Source of the DNA: Streptomyces sp. T12
Lineage (GTDB): Bacteria; Actinomycetota; Actinomycetes; Streptomycetales; Streptomycetaceae
Direction of reading: 5' to 3'
DNA length: 64,000 nucleotides
NCBI RefSeq assembly: GCF_028736035.1
Contig: NZ_CP117866.1
Coordinates: 2,232,001 to 2,296,000, forward strand
The translations under genes were made by a program, and so were the position numbers. This document shows, in pieces, positions 8,456-16,582 of this stretch (position 1 is its first letter; each line of letters begins with the position of its first letter). Below the pieces are notes generated by a model, which saw only the letters and a list, made by a program, of their open reading frames with translations, did not search any database and was not told the DNA's origin.

Positions 8456-9982
8456 GTGCCTCATACGATCGACGAAGCCTTTACGGCGCTTCCGCTACGC
8501 GCCCTGGCCGACGCCGCGCTCGCACGCGCGCGTGCGCTGGGGGCCGAGCACGCGGACTTCCGGTTCGAGCGGGTGCGCAGCGCGTCCTGGCGCCTGAGGG
8601 ACGCCAGGCTCGCCGGGTCGTCGGACACCACCGACCTCGGGTACGCGGTGCGGGTGGTGCACGGCGGGACCTGGGGATTCGCGTCCGGGGTGGATCTGAC
8701 GCTGGACGCCGCCGCCAAGGTCGCGTCGCAGGCGGTGGCGATGGCGAAGCTGTCCGCCCAGGTGATCAAGGCCGCCGGGTCGGACGAGCGGGTGGAGCTC
8801 GCCGACGAGCCCGTGCACACCGAGAAGACGTGGATCTCGTCGTACGAGATCGATCCGTTCACGGTGCCCGACGAGGAGAAGTCGGCGCTGCTCGCGGACT
8901 GGAGCGCGCGGCTGCTGGCGGCGGACGGGGTCAATCACGTCGACGCCTCGCTGCTCACCGTCCACGAGAACAAGTTCTACGCCGACACCGCCGGGACCGT
9001 GACCACCCAGCAGCGCGTCCGGCTGCACCCGCAGCTGACCGCCGTGTCGGTCGACGAGTCGAGCGGCGAGTTCGACTCCATGCGCACCATCGCGCCGCCC
9101 GTCGGACGCGGCTGGGAGTACCTGACGGGAACGGGGTGGGACTGGGAGTCCGAGCTGGCACAGATCCCGGAGCTGCTCGCCGAGAAGATGCGGGCGCCGA
9201 GCGTCGAGGCGGGGCCGTACGACCTCGTCGTCGACCCCTCCAACCTGTGGCTGACCATCCACGAGTCCATCGGCCACGCCACCGAGCTGGACCGCGCCCT
9301 CGGCTACGAGGCCGCCTACGCCGGCACCTCCTTCGCCACCTTCGACCAGCTCGGCAAGCTCAGGTACGGCTCCGACCTGATGAACGTCACCGGTGACCGC
9401 ACCGCCGAGCACGGCCTGGCGACCATCGGATACGACGACGAGGGCGTCGCGGGCCAGTCCTGGGACCTGGTGAAGAACGGCACCCTCGTCGGCTACCAGC
9501 TGGACCGGCGGATCGCGAAGCTGACCGGGTTCGAGCGGTCCAACGGGTGCGCGTTCGCCGACTCCCCCGGGCATGTGCCGGTGCAGCGCATGGCCAACGT
9601 GTCGCTGCAGCCGGATCCGGCCGGGATGTCGACCGAGGATCTGATCGGGAGCGTGGACCGCGGGATCTACGTCGTCGGCGACCGGTCCTGGTCGATCGAC
9701 ATGCAGCGCTACAACTTCCAGTTTACGGGTCAGAGGGCATACATGATCCGGAACGGCCGCCTTGCGGGGCAGGTCCGGGACTTTGCATATCAGGGGGTGA
9801 CCCCCCAGTTCTGGGGTGCCATGGAAGCTGTTGGAGGCCCCCAGACCTACGTACTCGGAGGGGCTTTCAACTGCGGAAAGGCCCAACCTGGGCAGGTCGC
9901 CGCCGTGTCCCACGGGTGCCCTTCAGCAATGTTCCGGAGTGTGAACATCCTGAACACCACGACCGAGGCGGGCGGCGCCTGA
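8456..9982 (+). CDS. tldD: TldD metalloprotease subunit, with element-supplied 3' end
   Basis: 508 residues from GTG 8456 (AGGGAG upstream). TldD pairs with TldE as a zinc protease that processes modified peptides and unfolded peptides; E. coli TldD/E matures microcin B17. The metal motif HESIGH is at residues 269-274, and the conserved C-terminal block GGAFNCGKAQPGQVAAVSHG is present. From about base 9713 on, codon use departs from the rest of the gene (TTT, GGT, GCA, CTT, TAT, GTT, GGA, CCT, TCA). A second, GC3-rich copy of the same 3' end lies at 17494-17760. The last 89 codons are therefore most likely supplied by the integrated element. The two tails are about four-fifths identical as protein. 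Confidence 0.95.
   Translation: MPHTIDEAFTALPLRALADAALARARALGAEHADFRFERVRSASWRLRDARLAGSSDTTDLGYAVRVVHGGTWGFASGVDLTLDAAAKVASQAVAMAKLSAQVIKAAGSDERVELADEPVHTEKTWISSYEIDPFTVPDEEKSALLADWSARLLAADGVNHVDASLLTVHENKFYADTAGTVTTQQRVRLHPQLTAVSVDESSGEFDSMRTIAPPVGRGWEYLTGTGWDWESELAQIPELLAEKMRAPSVEAGPYDLVVDPSNLWLTIHESIGHATELDRALGYEAAYAGTSFATFDQLGKLRYGSDLMNVTGDRTAEHGLATIGYDDEGVAGQSWDLVKNGTLVGYQLDRRIAKLTGFERSNGCAFADSPGHVPVQRMANVSLQPDPAGMSTEDLIGSVDRGIYVVGDRSWSIDMQRYNFQFTGQRAYMIRNGRLAGQVRDFAYQGVTPQFWGAMEAVGGPQTYVLGGAFNCGKAQPGQVAAVSHGCPSAMFRSVNILNTTTEAGGA
9713..9723. other. Putative attL core
   Basis: AACTTCCAGTT is shared exactly with 17494-17504. To its left tldD is native; to its right the sequence switches to the element-type 3' end. 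It encodes the Asn-Phe-Gln-Phe part of the conserved NFQFTGQR. A longer identity (17 bp, 9842-9858 against 17623-17639) is an alternative crossover. It is less likely, because codon bias has already changed before it. Confidence 0.65.
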
Positions 9983-10042
9983 GGCCGAGCCCAATCCGGC
10001 CCGAAGTCTGCACCAGGTCGACACGCGATCACAGCGAGCCTC

Positions 10043-11290
10043 CTACGCCACGTCGTCCCAGTCCTCGATGTCATCCTCTGAGGGAGTCAGCGAGGGCGGG
10101 ACGATGAGGCCCTTGAAGGGCTCCAGCTTCAGCCCCAGTCGGTTGTGCATGGTTCGGGCGCCTCGGTCCATGGCACGGCGGACGAGGTGGCCGTAGACCA
10201 GCTCTGTCGTCCTGGTGGTCCGGTGCCCGACCCACGCCGCGATCTCGAAGAGCGGGATGTCGGCGTGGATCGCCTCGGAGACGAAGAAGTGCCGGAAGCT
10301 CTTCGGGGTGTACTGCGGAGTCCCCGCCAGCTTGGCCGCCGCCTTGAACTGGTCCAGGAACCAGTCATAGGACGGGTGGCGGTCGTTCAGCCGAGGTGAC
10401 TCGAAGAACCATCCCCGGTCTCCCCAGGTGCCGAACGCGTCGATGTGATCGTTGAAAATCTCATTGATCGATTCGGGCACCGGCGTGCGCCTCGCCTGAT
10501 CGAACGTCCGATGCTTGGTACCTCGCTTCACTCCGCGCCGGAAGCCGGAGATCTCCTGACAGCCGTAGGCCGAGACCTGGTGATCCACGGCGAGGGTGCT
10601 GCGCTCCCAGTCCATTGACTCGTCAGCCAGCGCCAGGGACTCCCCCGGACGTGTCCCACAGCCCGCCATGGCCCAGAAGCCAGCACGGATCAGCTTGGGG
10701 GCTTCCGCGATGATCCCCAGCACTTCTTCCATGGTCGGGATGTCGTTGTCGGTGACCGGCGTGAGCTGCTGTCCTGAGCGCCTCCGGGGGTTCGCCTTCT
10801 TGCACGGATTGCGGCCGATGATCTCGGCTGCCACCGCGTAGTTGAAGACGGACGAGAGGACGTTCTTACGTCCGTTGATGCCGGTCTCCTTGTAACCCCG
10901 CTCCTTCTGGTCCGCCTCCCATTCCTGGATGGTCGTCGGGGTGATGCTGGCGATCGACTTACTCCCGAAGAACGGGCCGTAGTGGTTGTCGTAGACGCTC
11001 TGGTAGTTCCTCTTCGAGGACTCTTCGAGCGTTCCCGCCTCGACCCACTCGTTCCAGATCTCTGCGAACGTCCGCTGTCCCGCCTTGGGGTTGATGTACG
11101 TCCCCAGGTCCTTGTCCCGCTCGACCTTGATCGCGAACGCTTCCGCGTCTTCGAGCTTCTTGAAGGACACCTGCCTCGGCTTGCCTGCCCTGCCCCCGGG
11201 CTCCCGGTACGACACCCGGTACGGCTTGTGAGGGCACGTGGGCTTCTTGCGCCGGGGGCAGGTGCAGTCTTCCTTCTTGATGGTCGCCAC
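10043..11290 (-). CDS. int: Tyrosine recombinase (integrase)
   Basis: 415 residues from GTG 11290 (GGAGG 10 bases upstream). The N-terminus is a Cys/Lys-rich arm-binding region (CTCPRRKKPTCPHKPYRVSY). A SAM-like core-binding domain spans about residues 70-160, then the catalytic domain. Visible catalytic residues are Arg in GCGTRPGESLAL, the K-S-F-R-H block, H/R in WVGHRTTRTT and the nucleophile Tyr in ELVYGHL. It drives integration at, and with Xis excision from, the tldD site. It is the last gene of the rep-xis-int operon and reads toward attL, the usual arrangement. Confidence 0.95.
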   Translation of the reverse strand: MATIKKEDCTCPRRKKPTCPHKPYRVSYREPGGRAGKPRQVSFKKLEDAEAFAIKVERDKDLGTYINPKAGQRTFAEIWNEWVEAGTLEESSKRNYQSVYDNHYGPFFGSKSIASITPTTIQEWEADQKERGYKETGINGRKNVLSSVFNYAVAAEIIGRNPCKKANPRRRSGQQLTPVTDNDIPTMEEVLGIIAEAPKLIRAGFWAMAGCGTRPGESLALADESMDWERSTLAVDHQVSAYGCQEISGFRRGVKRGTKHRTFDQARRTPVPESINEIFNDHIDAFGTWGDRGWFFESPRLNDRHPSYDWFLDQFKAAAKLAGTPQYTPKSFRHFFVSEAIHADIPLFEIAAWVGHRTTRTTELVYGHLVRRAMDRGARTMHNRLGLKLEPFKGLIVPPSLTPSEDDIEDWDDVA

Positions 11291-11337
11291 GCTTGTTTAG
11301 CCTCCACATGTTGATTGGTTAGTGACTGATCGTCAGC

Positions 11338-11529
11338 CTAGTTGTGCTGCATGCGCGCCTCAACCCAGTTGTGTAGATCGCGAGTTCGGAAACGGACGTG
11401 CTTGCCGACCTTGAGGAACGGGATGCCCCAGCGTCGGTACGAGTCCATGAGGACCCGCTTCGTGACACCGAGTTCTGTGGCCGCCTCATCCGGCGTCATG
11501 AGTAGGTTGCTGCCACCTCTCACAGCCAC
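11338..11529 (-). CDS. xis: Excisionase-like helix-turn-helix protein
   Basis: 63 residues from GTG 11529, or 53 from ATG 11499. A compact winged HTH of the MerR/excisionase type: TPDEAATELGVTKRVLMDSY, then GIPFLKVGKHVRFRTRDLHNW. The start overlaps the rep stop by 10 bp, implying translational coupling, and int follows 47 bp downstream. It should bend the att DNA and direct Int toward excision, as Xis does in pSAM2; that role is inferred from family and context. Confidence 0.88.
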   Translation of the reverse strand: MAVRGGSNLLMTPDEAATELGVTKRVLMDSYRRWGIPFLKVGKHVRFRTRDLHNWVEARMQHN

Positions 11530-13013
11530 TCACCCCACTGCTCTGCGTCCTCCCATGCCTCTCTGGCCAGCTGGCGGTTAATGACGATGTCTTCGGCGAT
11601 GCCAAAGGCAACGTCCGACTCACCGGGGGTGTAGCCGGAGCCGACGTAGCGCCACGCCGATTCCGTGACCGCGCCCAGGCCGTCCGTGGGCCTGGTATCG
11701 CCTTGGCGGTAGTCGGCCCGTTCCTCACGCAGCGCGCCGTACGTGGTGGAGTAGCGGCGGGATTTGGTGAGGACGTGGCCCCGATAGCCGAGGCTGTGAG
11801 CCCACGACCGCAGCCTGAGGTGTTCCAGCTCGGCCAGGCCGCCCAGGCGCCAGCACGTCCCCATCAGAGCCCGTACGTGGCGACTGACCACGGCCGAGCG
11901 GATGTCCTCCAGGCTCTTCACCCGGTAGTCCAGCCCGGCGCCGGTGTCGGCCGCTCCCTTCGTGACGTACTTGGCGACGTACCCAGCGACAGCCGAGTCC
12001 GACGGGCCGCCAGTTTCCGGGTTGGGGCGGATGGGGTGGGCGTCGAACTGTCCTCCCCAGCCGATGCGTTCCATGCCGTACGCCTCGGAGTCGGGGACCG
12101 TGACGAAGCCGGACGCGGCAGCGTGCTCGACCGCATCCAACAGGACGTCTTCTGTTGCCCAGTCCGGGGCGGAAGAGGAAGGGCCGTCCGGCCCGTCCAT
12201 CCGCACGACGGCATGGAAGTGGACGGCCGCGCGCCGCTGGAACTCGGCGACCTTGGCGAAGGACACCACCAGGTGGTCACCGAGCTTGGAACGCGGCACC
12301 CCGCCTGCCGAGGCCAGGTAGCGCCGTACGGCGGTGGTGAACCGATCCCACAGTCGCCCGGCATGCGCGTGCCACAGCACATGGCCGACGTAGTCGTAGC
12401 AGTCCGGGCACAGCGGCATGCCGACCGGCGGGTCTTCCTCGGTGTGCACCAGGCCGCAGCCGAGCCGTCGCCCGTGCTCGCAGCGCGGTTCGTCCCGGCG
12501 AGGACGGCACCACTCCCCGTCGCGCACCCGGTGCACCGGCCCGAAGGACGGAGCAGTCAGGGTGACGAACAGCCGGGGGCGCTCCCGCACCGCATCGGGC
12601 ACACCCTTGCCGCCGGACAGGCCCGCGCGAACGAGCTGGAAGGTATCCCCGGCATGCAGGTAAGCGCACGGCTCACACACCGAGGCCCGCCGGTTACGGC
12701 AGCGCACCGCCAGCCGCTCACCCGGCTCCCCGTCCGTCGAATAGGACGAGAGCACCTCACCCGTAACCGCATCACGAGTGAGGGTCGAGCCGGACAGGTA
12801 GATCGGGTTGGCGCAGCCACCGATGGCTTTGATCTGCTCCTTCCAGCGCGAAAAGAGCGGATCCTTCAGGAGCCGTATGAGGTCACGGTCCGCCTCTGAG
12901 AGAGCTTGTAGACGTTGTTCGCGTGCCAGCACGACGGAACGTTCGGCCGGAGCGGACGATGCGCCGGACGGGCCAATAGGACGTGTGGTGCTGTTGCCGG
13001 ATTCGCCGGACAT
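11520..13013 (-). CDS. rep: Replication initiator, RepSA/rolling-circle type
   Basis: 497 residues from ATG 13013 (GGAGG at 7-base spacing). Cys-rich blocks suggest a zinc finger (CRNRRASVCEPC; CEHGRRLGCG; CPDC). An HUH-type metal motif, AVHFHAVVRMDG, lies near residue 268 and a Tyr motif, AGYVAKYVTKG, near 345. These are the marks of the Streptomyces plasmid and element initiators related to pSAM2 RepSA, which nick a double-strand origin. It heads an operon with xis and int. No obvious origin is seen within the gene; see the large inverted repeat at 13768. Confidence 0.9.
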   Translation of the reverse strand: MSGESGNSTTRPIGPSGASSAPAERSVVLAREQRLQALSEADRDLIRLLKDPLFSRWKEQIKAIGGCANPIYLSGSTLTRDAVTGEVLSSYSTDGEPGERLAVRCRNRRASVCEPCAYLHAGDTFQLVRAGLSGGKGVPDAVRERPRLFVTLTAPSFGPVHRVRDGEWCRPRRDEPRCEHGRRLGCGLVHTEEDPPVGMPLCPDCYDYVGHVLWHAHAGRLWDRFTTAVRRYLASAGGVPRSKLGDHLVVSFAKVAEFQRRAAVHFHAVVRMDGPDGPSSSAPDWATEDVLLDAVEHAAASGFVTVPDSEAYGMERIGWGGQFDAHPIRPNPETGGPSDSAVAGYVAKYVTKGAADTGAGLDYRVKSLEDIRSAVVSRHVRALMGTCWRLGGLAELEHLRLRSWAHSLGYRGHVLTKSRRYSTTYGALREERADYRQGDTRPTDGLGAVTESAWRYVGSGYTPGESDVAFGIAEDIVINRQLAREAWEDAEQWGEWL

Positions 13014-13400
13014 GACGCGGCCTCCAGAGCCTCAGGTCAGGAAGTAGATGACGGGCATTCATGGCTTCTCTCCTTTGCGCTTACAGGGCGCGCATCCTGC
13101 GTACGCCCTGGTCAGGCGCAGCCAACTTGCCTTTTCATTCTATGAGTTGCCACCGACAGTAGCCCGTGACTTTTCCGTGATGAACACCACCGGACAGGCG
13201 GGAACTATTGGAATCCGAGCCGAATTCGACCGGAGCAAGAACCCCGTCAGCCAACGCTGACTCAGCGCCTCGCTAATCGAATTGCCTCTGAGTTGCTTGC
13301 ATTTGATTGCCTGTCAGGCGTATAGGTGCGAGACGAATCCGGTAGCAGTGGTTCCATGCTTGCGCCTATCTGGCCGGTTACTCTCCGGGCCATGCGCCCC
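13014..13400. other. Rep upstream region, no credible gene
   Basis: This stretch is relatively AT-rich with mixed codon-like content. A plus-strand frame (13048-13260) has a purine-rich leader, but its codons, including TTA, do not look Streptomyces-like. I take it to be the rep leader and promoter. No promoter hexamers could be called with confidence. Confidence 0.4.
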
Positions 13401-13679
13401 TCAGGAGACGGGAGCGGGCAGCGGTTCAGGGGCGTGGCGGAATTTGGCTCTACTTATTCCAGGGCGCGCCTTCGGCGCGCCGCCGGGGCGGCTTGCCGCA
13501 CCCCGGCCCGGCATGCGGCCTTCGGCCGGTCCGGTCCGGGGCGCCGCCGCCCCGGCGCGGTCGAGGCGAGCCCAGACGTACGCCAGATCCAGCACGGCCC
13601 GCCTTGCCCACTCCGATCCCATGGACTTGGACCCGTAGCTCACGACCTCCAGCAGCTCAGCCACCGACCCGGCATCCAC
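13401..13679 (-). CDS. Possible small element gene, decayed or short
   Basis: Frame of 92 residues from GTG 13679. The first 45 residues look protein-like (AELLEVVSYGSKSMGSEWAR, then a hydrophobic/aromatic DLAYVWARLDRAG). The rest is Pro/Gly/Ala-rich and overlaps hairpins, including GGCGCGCC-TTC-GGCGCGCC at 13463-13481. No ribosome binding site is evident. I do not recognise the family. It may be the 5' remnant of a longer gene cut down by deletion. Confidence 0.35.
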   Translation of the reverse strand: MDAGSVAELLEVVSYGSKSMGSEWARRAVLDLAYVWARLDRAGAAAPRTGPAEGRMPGRGAASRPGGAPKARPGISRAKFRHAPEPLPAPVS

Positions 13680-13767
13680 GCACCAGCACCAGCCAGCCCA
13701 AGAGTCCGCCTCTCACAGCACCATGCAGCCCGCATCCGTCCCGAGGGACCACAGCCGGTTCAACCCC

Positions 13768-13962
13768 TTTGGGCTGGGGGCCGACGGCCTACGAGGCTTT
13801 AGGCAGCCACCATGGGGCGAGCCTCGAAGAACAGGGGGCCGATCGGGCTATTGCGGGCAGGTCCCAAAGACTGCCCGATCCGCAGGGCAGCGTAAGGCCC
13901 CCTGTTCACTCGCCCCATGGCAGCTCCCGCCCAAAGCCTCTACGGCCGGCGGCGTGCCCAAA
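13768..13962. repeat. Large imperfect inverted repeat, candidate replication origin
   Basis: Arms of about 80-90 bp face each other. The left arm carries TTTGGGC, GAGGCTTTAGGC, CCATGGGGCGAG, AACAGGGGGCC and GATCGGGC. The right arm carries the complements in reverse order: GCCCGATC, GGCCCCCTGTT, CTCGCCCCATGG, GCCCAAAGCCTC and GCCCAAA. A nested GGGCAG/CTGCCC hairpin sits at the centre. Such extended folding on one strand resembles single-strand origins (sso, or sti of pIJ101) of rolling-circle plasmids. It lies 0.75 kb upstream of rep. Confidence 0.7.
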
Positions 13963-14003
13963 GCGCGGCATCACGGCACCACACAGACGAGGCATCCCGG
14001 GGT

Positions 14004-14285
14004 CTATTCCTCGCGAGTCAGGCGGGCGTGCTCGGCCACGGCACGGCCGTCCGGCATCGTCTGGACGTGCGCAGGTGACGCCATAAGATGCGCCGCAACC
14101 TTCTGCACCACGTCGGCGTTCCACGTCCCCATGGCCACCATCGGACGGCCGTCCGGCGCCACACGCGGAACCAGCCGGACAAGATCGCGCCTCGGAATCC
14201 CGATCGCCAGCAGTGCCTGGCACAACGCCTCATGCGCATCGGAAGCGGCCTTCTTGCTGCTTCTGTAGGTCTCCATCGGAATCAT
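14004..14285 (-). CDS. Conserved-looking small element protein, unknown
   Basis: 93 residues from ATG 14285, overlapping the previous stop as ATGA. Helical N-terminus (SSKKAASDAHEALCQALLAI), then IPRRDLVRLVPRV and GRPMVAMGTWNADVVQKVAAHL. No membrane segment or catalytic motif is visible. It is the distal gene of a run that starts with the XRE regulator; a role in element control is possible but unsupported beyond position. Confidence 0.6.
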   Translation of the reverse strand: MIPMETYRSSKKAASDAHEALCQALLAIGIPRRDLVRLVPRVAPDGRPMVAMGTWNADVVQKVAAHLMASPAHVQTMPDGRAVAEHARLTREE

Positions 14286-14539
14286 GAGTGCTGCCGCCCC
14301 CTGCCCCTGTGCGGGTGGTTCCGGATCTCGACGTTCAAGTCTGAGACCTTGGACATCTCGCACTGGGCGCGCGCTTCCGAACGCTGCTTGTCCAACGCTT
14401 GGCACACGTCGCAATCCGCTACAGGCTCCGGGTCACCATCAAGCCTCAGAGGCAGTTCTACGGGAGGACCGGGGTAGGTCCTGGGCAAGGTCACGCGCTC
14501 ACGGACGGCTCTCTCTGCCGCTTTGCCTTGGGTCACCAT
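14282..14539 (-). CDS. Small CxxC protein of the element, unknown
   Basis: 85 residues from ATG 14539; a GTG at 14569 would add ten residues. Neither start has a clear ribosome binding site. The centre has CDVCQALDKQRSEARAQC and the end NVEIRNHPHRGRGR. A CxxC pair followed by a short coiled region and an N-x-E-I-R-N-H-P motif is a pattern I recall from small Streptomyces proteins near XRE regulators, function unknown. It is coupled to the downstream gene by an ATGA overlap. Confidence 0.6.
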   Translation of the reverse strand: MVTQGKAAERAVRERVTLPRTYPGPPVELPLRLDGDPEPVADCDVCQALDKQRSEARAQCEMSKVSDLNVEIRNHPHRGRGRQHS

Positions 14540-14617
14540 GCCAGTGACGCTACGTAACGGCAGGAACACACCTCAATGGCACTTTGCCGAGGGTGCAGCC
14601 CGAAGTGCCACACAGGG

Positions 14618-15796
14618 TCACACGGGTACCCCGATGGCGTCGGCAAGCTCCCGCATCTCAGGCGTGAGCGTCCGCCGACGTGCGATCACCCTGCCGAAGA
14701 TGTCCCGCGCGTAGCGCTGATTCGGGAGCCACTGCGGAGCGTCCGCGCGAATGCCCTGCAAGACCTCAACCGTCTTCACGTAGTCGCGCGAGCGGGCATG
14801 CGCCTCCGCCACGTCGAGGAGGTGGCGGTTGCGGTTGTTGGACGTGGGCCGCATCCCGCTGGTCGGGATGCGCGCCGAGAGCTTGAGCACCAGGTCGGGC
14901 TTGTCAACGATCATGGCATTCTCGGCACGCTTCAAAGCCACCGTGACCGGCCCGAACGCCTGCAAGAAGTCGTCACGCGGCGCGAACTCACGGCCCATCG
15001 CGACCGCCGCCGAGTTGGCGTAACGCAAGGCGTCTTCGGCCTCTCCGGGCCGGTTGTCACGGATCGCAGCAGCCGACGCCCGCAGGAGCAGCCAGCCCCA
15101 TGCACTTAGCTCGGCAGGAGTCGCACGCGAGATTCGCGGCTCCACCTCATCAGCCCATCGGGTCGCCAGCTCTCGCGCCTCAGCCAGCCGACCGCGCCGG
15201 AGCAATAGCCAACACTGCGTGCTCACGGTCGCCGCTGCCTGAAGCCGATCCGAGGACTCCTCCAGCGACCGGGACAGCGCAGTATCAGCCGCTTCGAATT
15301 GCCTGGTCTGGGTGAGCAACCAGCCTGTCAGCTGGGAGAGCCGGACACGCACGGCCCGCCCTTCCGGGCCACTCTCGGCGACGAGATCCGCGTCCCGCAG
15401 CAAGGGCGGCAGGATCACACTCAGCTCCGCGAAGCGATCACCGGAGAAGAGCGGCAGGGCCGATTCCATGGCCTCCCGCACGCCGTCGACAGTCGGCTCT
15501 TCCACCACCCCATCCGCCCGCACCGGAGCCACGAGCGCCCGCCGGACAGCCTCCCAGCGCTCATCCCCAGGCGCCACCTCAGGCTCATCCACGTGTTCAG
15601 CCATGAGGTTGGTTGTCGGCACCCGTAGGGCGTGTGCCAGTTGGCGCGCAGTCTCCAGCCGCGTGTCTGCCCGCTCCCCTTGCTCCAGCTTCCGGATCAA
15701 GGACAGGGACACGCCGGATTCACCCGCTAGCTGACGCTGCGTCATGCCACGTCGCTTGCGAACTTCCTGAAGCCGCTTGCCAATCTCGGCACTCAT
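14618..15796 (-). CDS. XRE-family regulator with TPR-like sensor region
   Basis: 392 residues from ATG 15796. The N-terminal Cro/C1 HTH is clear (GKRLQEVRKRRGMTQRQLAG, then SGVSLSLIRKLEQGER). The remaining 300 or so residues are helical repeats rich in Leu/Ala, typical of TPR-containing regulators that sense peptides or small ligands. It probably controls the element, like other element-borne repressors or activators. Its orientation is toward rep, with two small genes behind it. About 75 bp separates its start from the host-derived mosaic. Confidence 0.85.
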   Translation of the reverse strand: MSAEIGKRLQEVRKRRGMTQRQLAGESGVSLSLIRKLEQGERADTRLETARQLAHALRVPTTNLMAEHVDEPEVAPGDERWEAVRRALVAPVRADGVVEEPTVDGVREAMESALPLFSGDRFAELSVILPPLLRDADLVAESGPEGRAVRVRLSQLTGWLLTQTRQFEAADTALSRSLEESSDRLQAAATVSTQCWLLLRRGRLAEARELATRWADEVEPRISRATPAELSAWGWLLLRASAAAIRDNRPGEAEDALRYANSAAVAMGREFAPRDDFLQAFGPVTVALKRAENAMIVDKPDLVLKLSARIPTSGMRPTSNNRNRHLLDVAEAHARSRDYVKTVEVLQGIRADAPQWLPNQRYARDIFGRVIARRRTLTPEMRELADAIGVPV

Positions 15797-15966
15797 GATT
15801 CGAGCGTACGGCCCCCCCGGGACTCCTTCGCGCGAGTTGCCTCGTTCGTAACCCCCGCAAGCCCGGCCAAGTCAAGAACTTCCGGTTCCACGAATCGCCG
15901 GTAGACCTGCTCGGGCGGGCGGGGCCCCATGCCCTCTCAGTGGACGGCAGGACAGCACGATGAAGC

Positions 15967-16055
15967 GCGCCCTGGGTGGTGAACCGCTTCCAGAACAGTC
16001 TGTAGAGGATCGGCGGCAAGTTGGCGGAGGCCGGATGATCGCCCACAACCAGCCC
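15967..16055 (-). pseudogene. Fused fragments of symporter gene and glsB
   Basis: On the minus strand the first part encodes GWLWAII, the start of the GlsB-like protein, abutting sequence that in another frame reads LPPILYRLFWKRFTTQGAL, an internal piece of the ActP-type symporter. Neither piece can encode a functional product. The symporter piece matches its chromosomal source at all but a few of 65 positions, and the glsB piece at 22 of 22. It is a scar, not a gene. Confidence 0.8.
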
Positions 16056-16267
16056 CAGACCCTTTCTCCGCGTACCCCTGTGTCGACCCCTCCGCCGTAC
16101 GGCGTATGTCGAGTAGGGCCGTACGTGCTACGGCGCACATCGTTCGCCCGTACTAGCGGTTCCCCGGTCTCGTAGGCGGCGGAGACGGGGCGTAACGCGG
16201 GAAGATTCCCGGGCCGCGATCGGGGGCGAGCCAAGGAAAGTGCGATGCCAGCACATGGTGGAGTGTG

Positions 16268-16582
16268 ATGCGGAAGCACGGCAGTGGAAACGCCCAGGTG
16301 TTCCGGATCACCGTGGCCTGGGCGGGCCTCCGGGATGATGTGCGCGCCCGGCAGCGTCGGTACGTCATGTCGATGTCGATCCGTACGCTGTCGGTGATCC
16401 TCGCCGCCTCGCTGTGGAACGTCGAACGGCACGTCGCGATCGCAGCGTTGCTGCTCGGGACGGTTCTGCCGTACATCGCGATGGTGATCGCCAACGCGGG
16501 GCGGGAGAACGCGCCATCCCTGCCGTCGACGTTCGTGAACGCGCCGATGCGACCGATGATCGCGCCGCCCCGGACGAAATGA
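16268..16582 (+). pseudogene. Truncated second copy of the DUF3099 gene
   Basis: 104 codons from ATG 16268, with the same GGTGGA leader as the chromosomal copy at 21103. Two hydrophobic segments (SIRTLSVILAASLW and AALLLGTVLPYIAMVIANAG) are kept. One extra A (ACGAAATGAC against ACGAATGAC at about 21415) shifts the frame and creates a TGA, so the product loses the last 28 or so residues. It may still be translated as a membrane protein, so it could be a functional truncated paralogue rather than dead. Confidence 0.75.

Noticed and set aside
9842..9858. 17-bp identity with 17623-17639 as the att core
   Set aside because: Codon bias changes before it, at about 9723, so the crossover is more likely at the 11-bp AACTTCCAGTT; kept only as an alternative.
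13048..13260. 70-codon plus-strand frame with a purine-rich leader upstream of rep
   Set aside because: Codons including TTA and low GC3 do not fit a Streptomyces gene, and it overlaps the probable rep promoter.
13282..14268. Several plus-strand frames over the large inverted repeat
   Set aside because: No ribosome binding site, no protein-like composition, and fully explained by the folded DNA.
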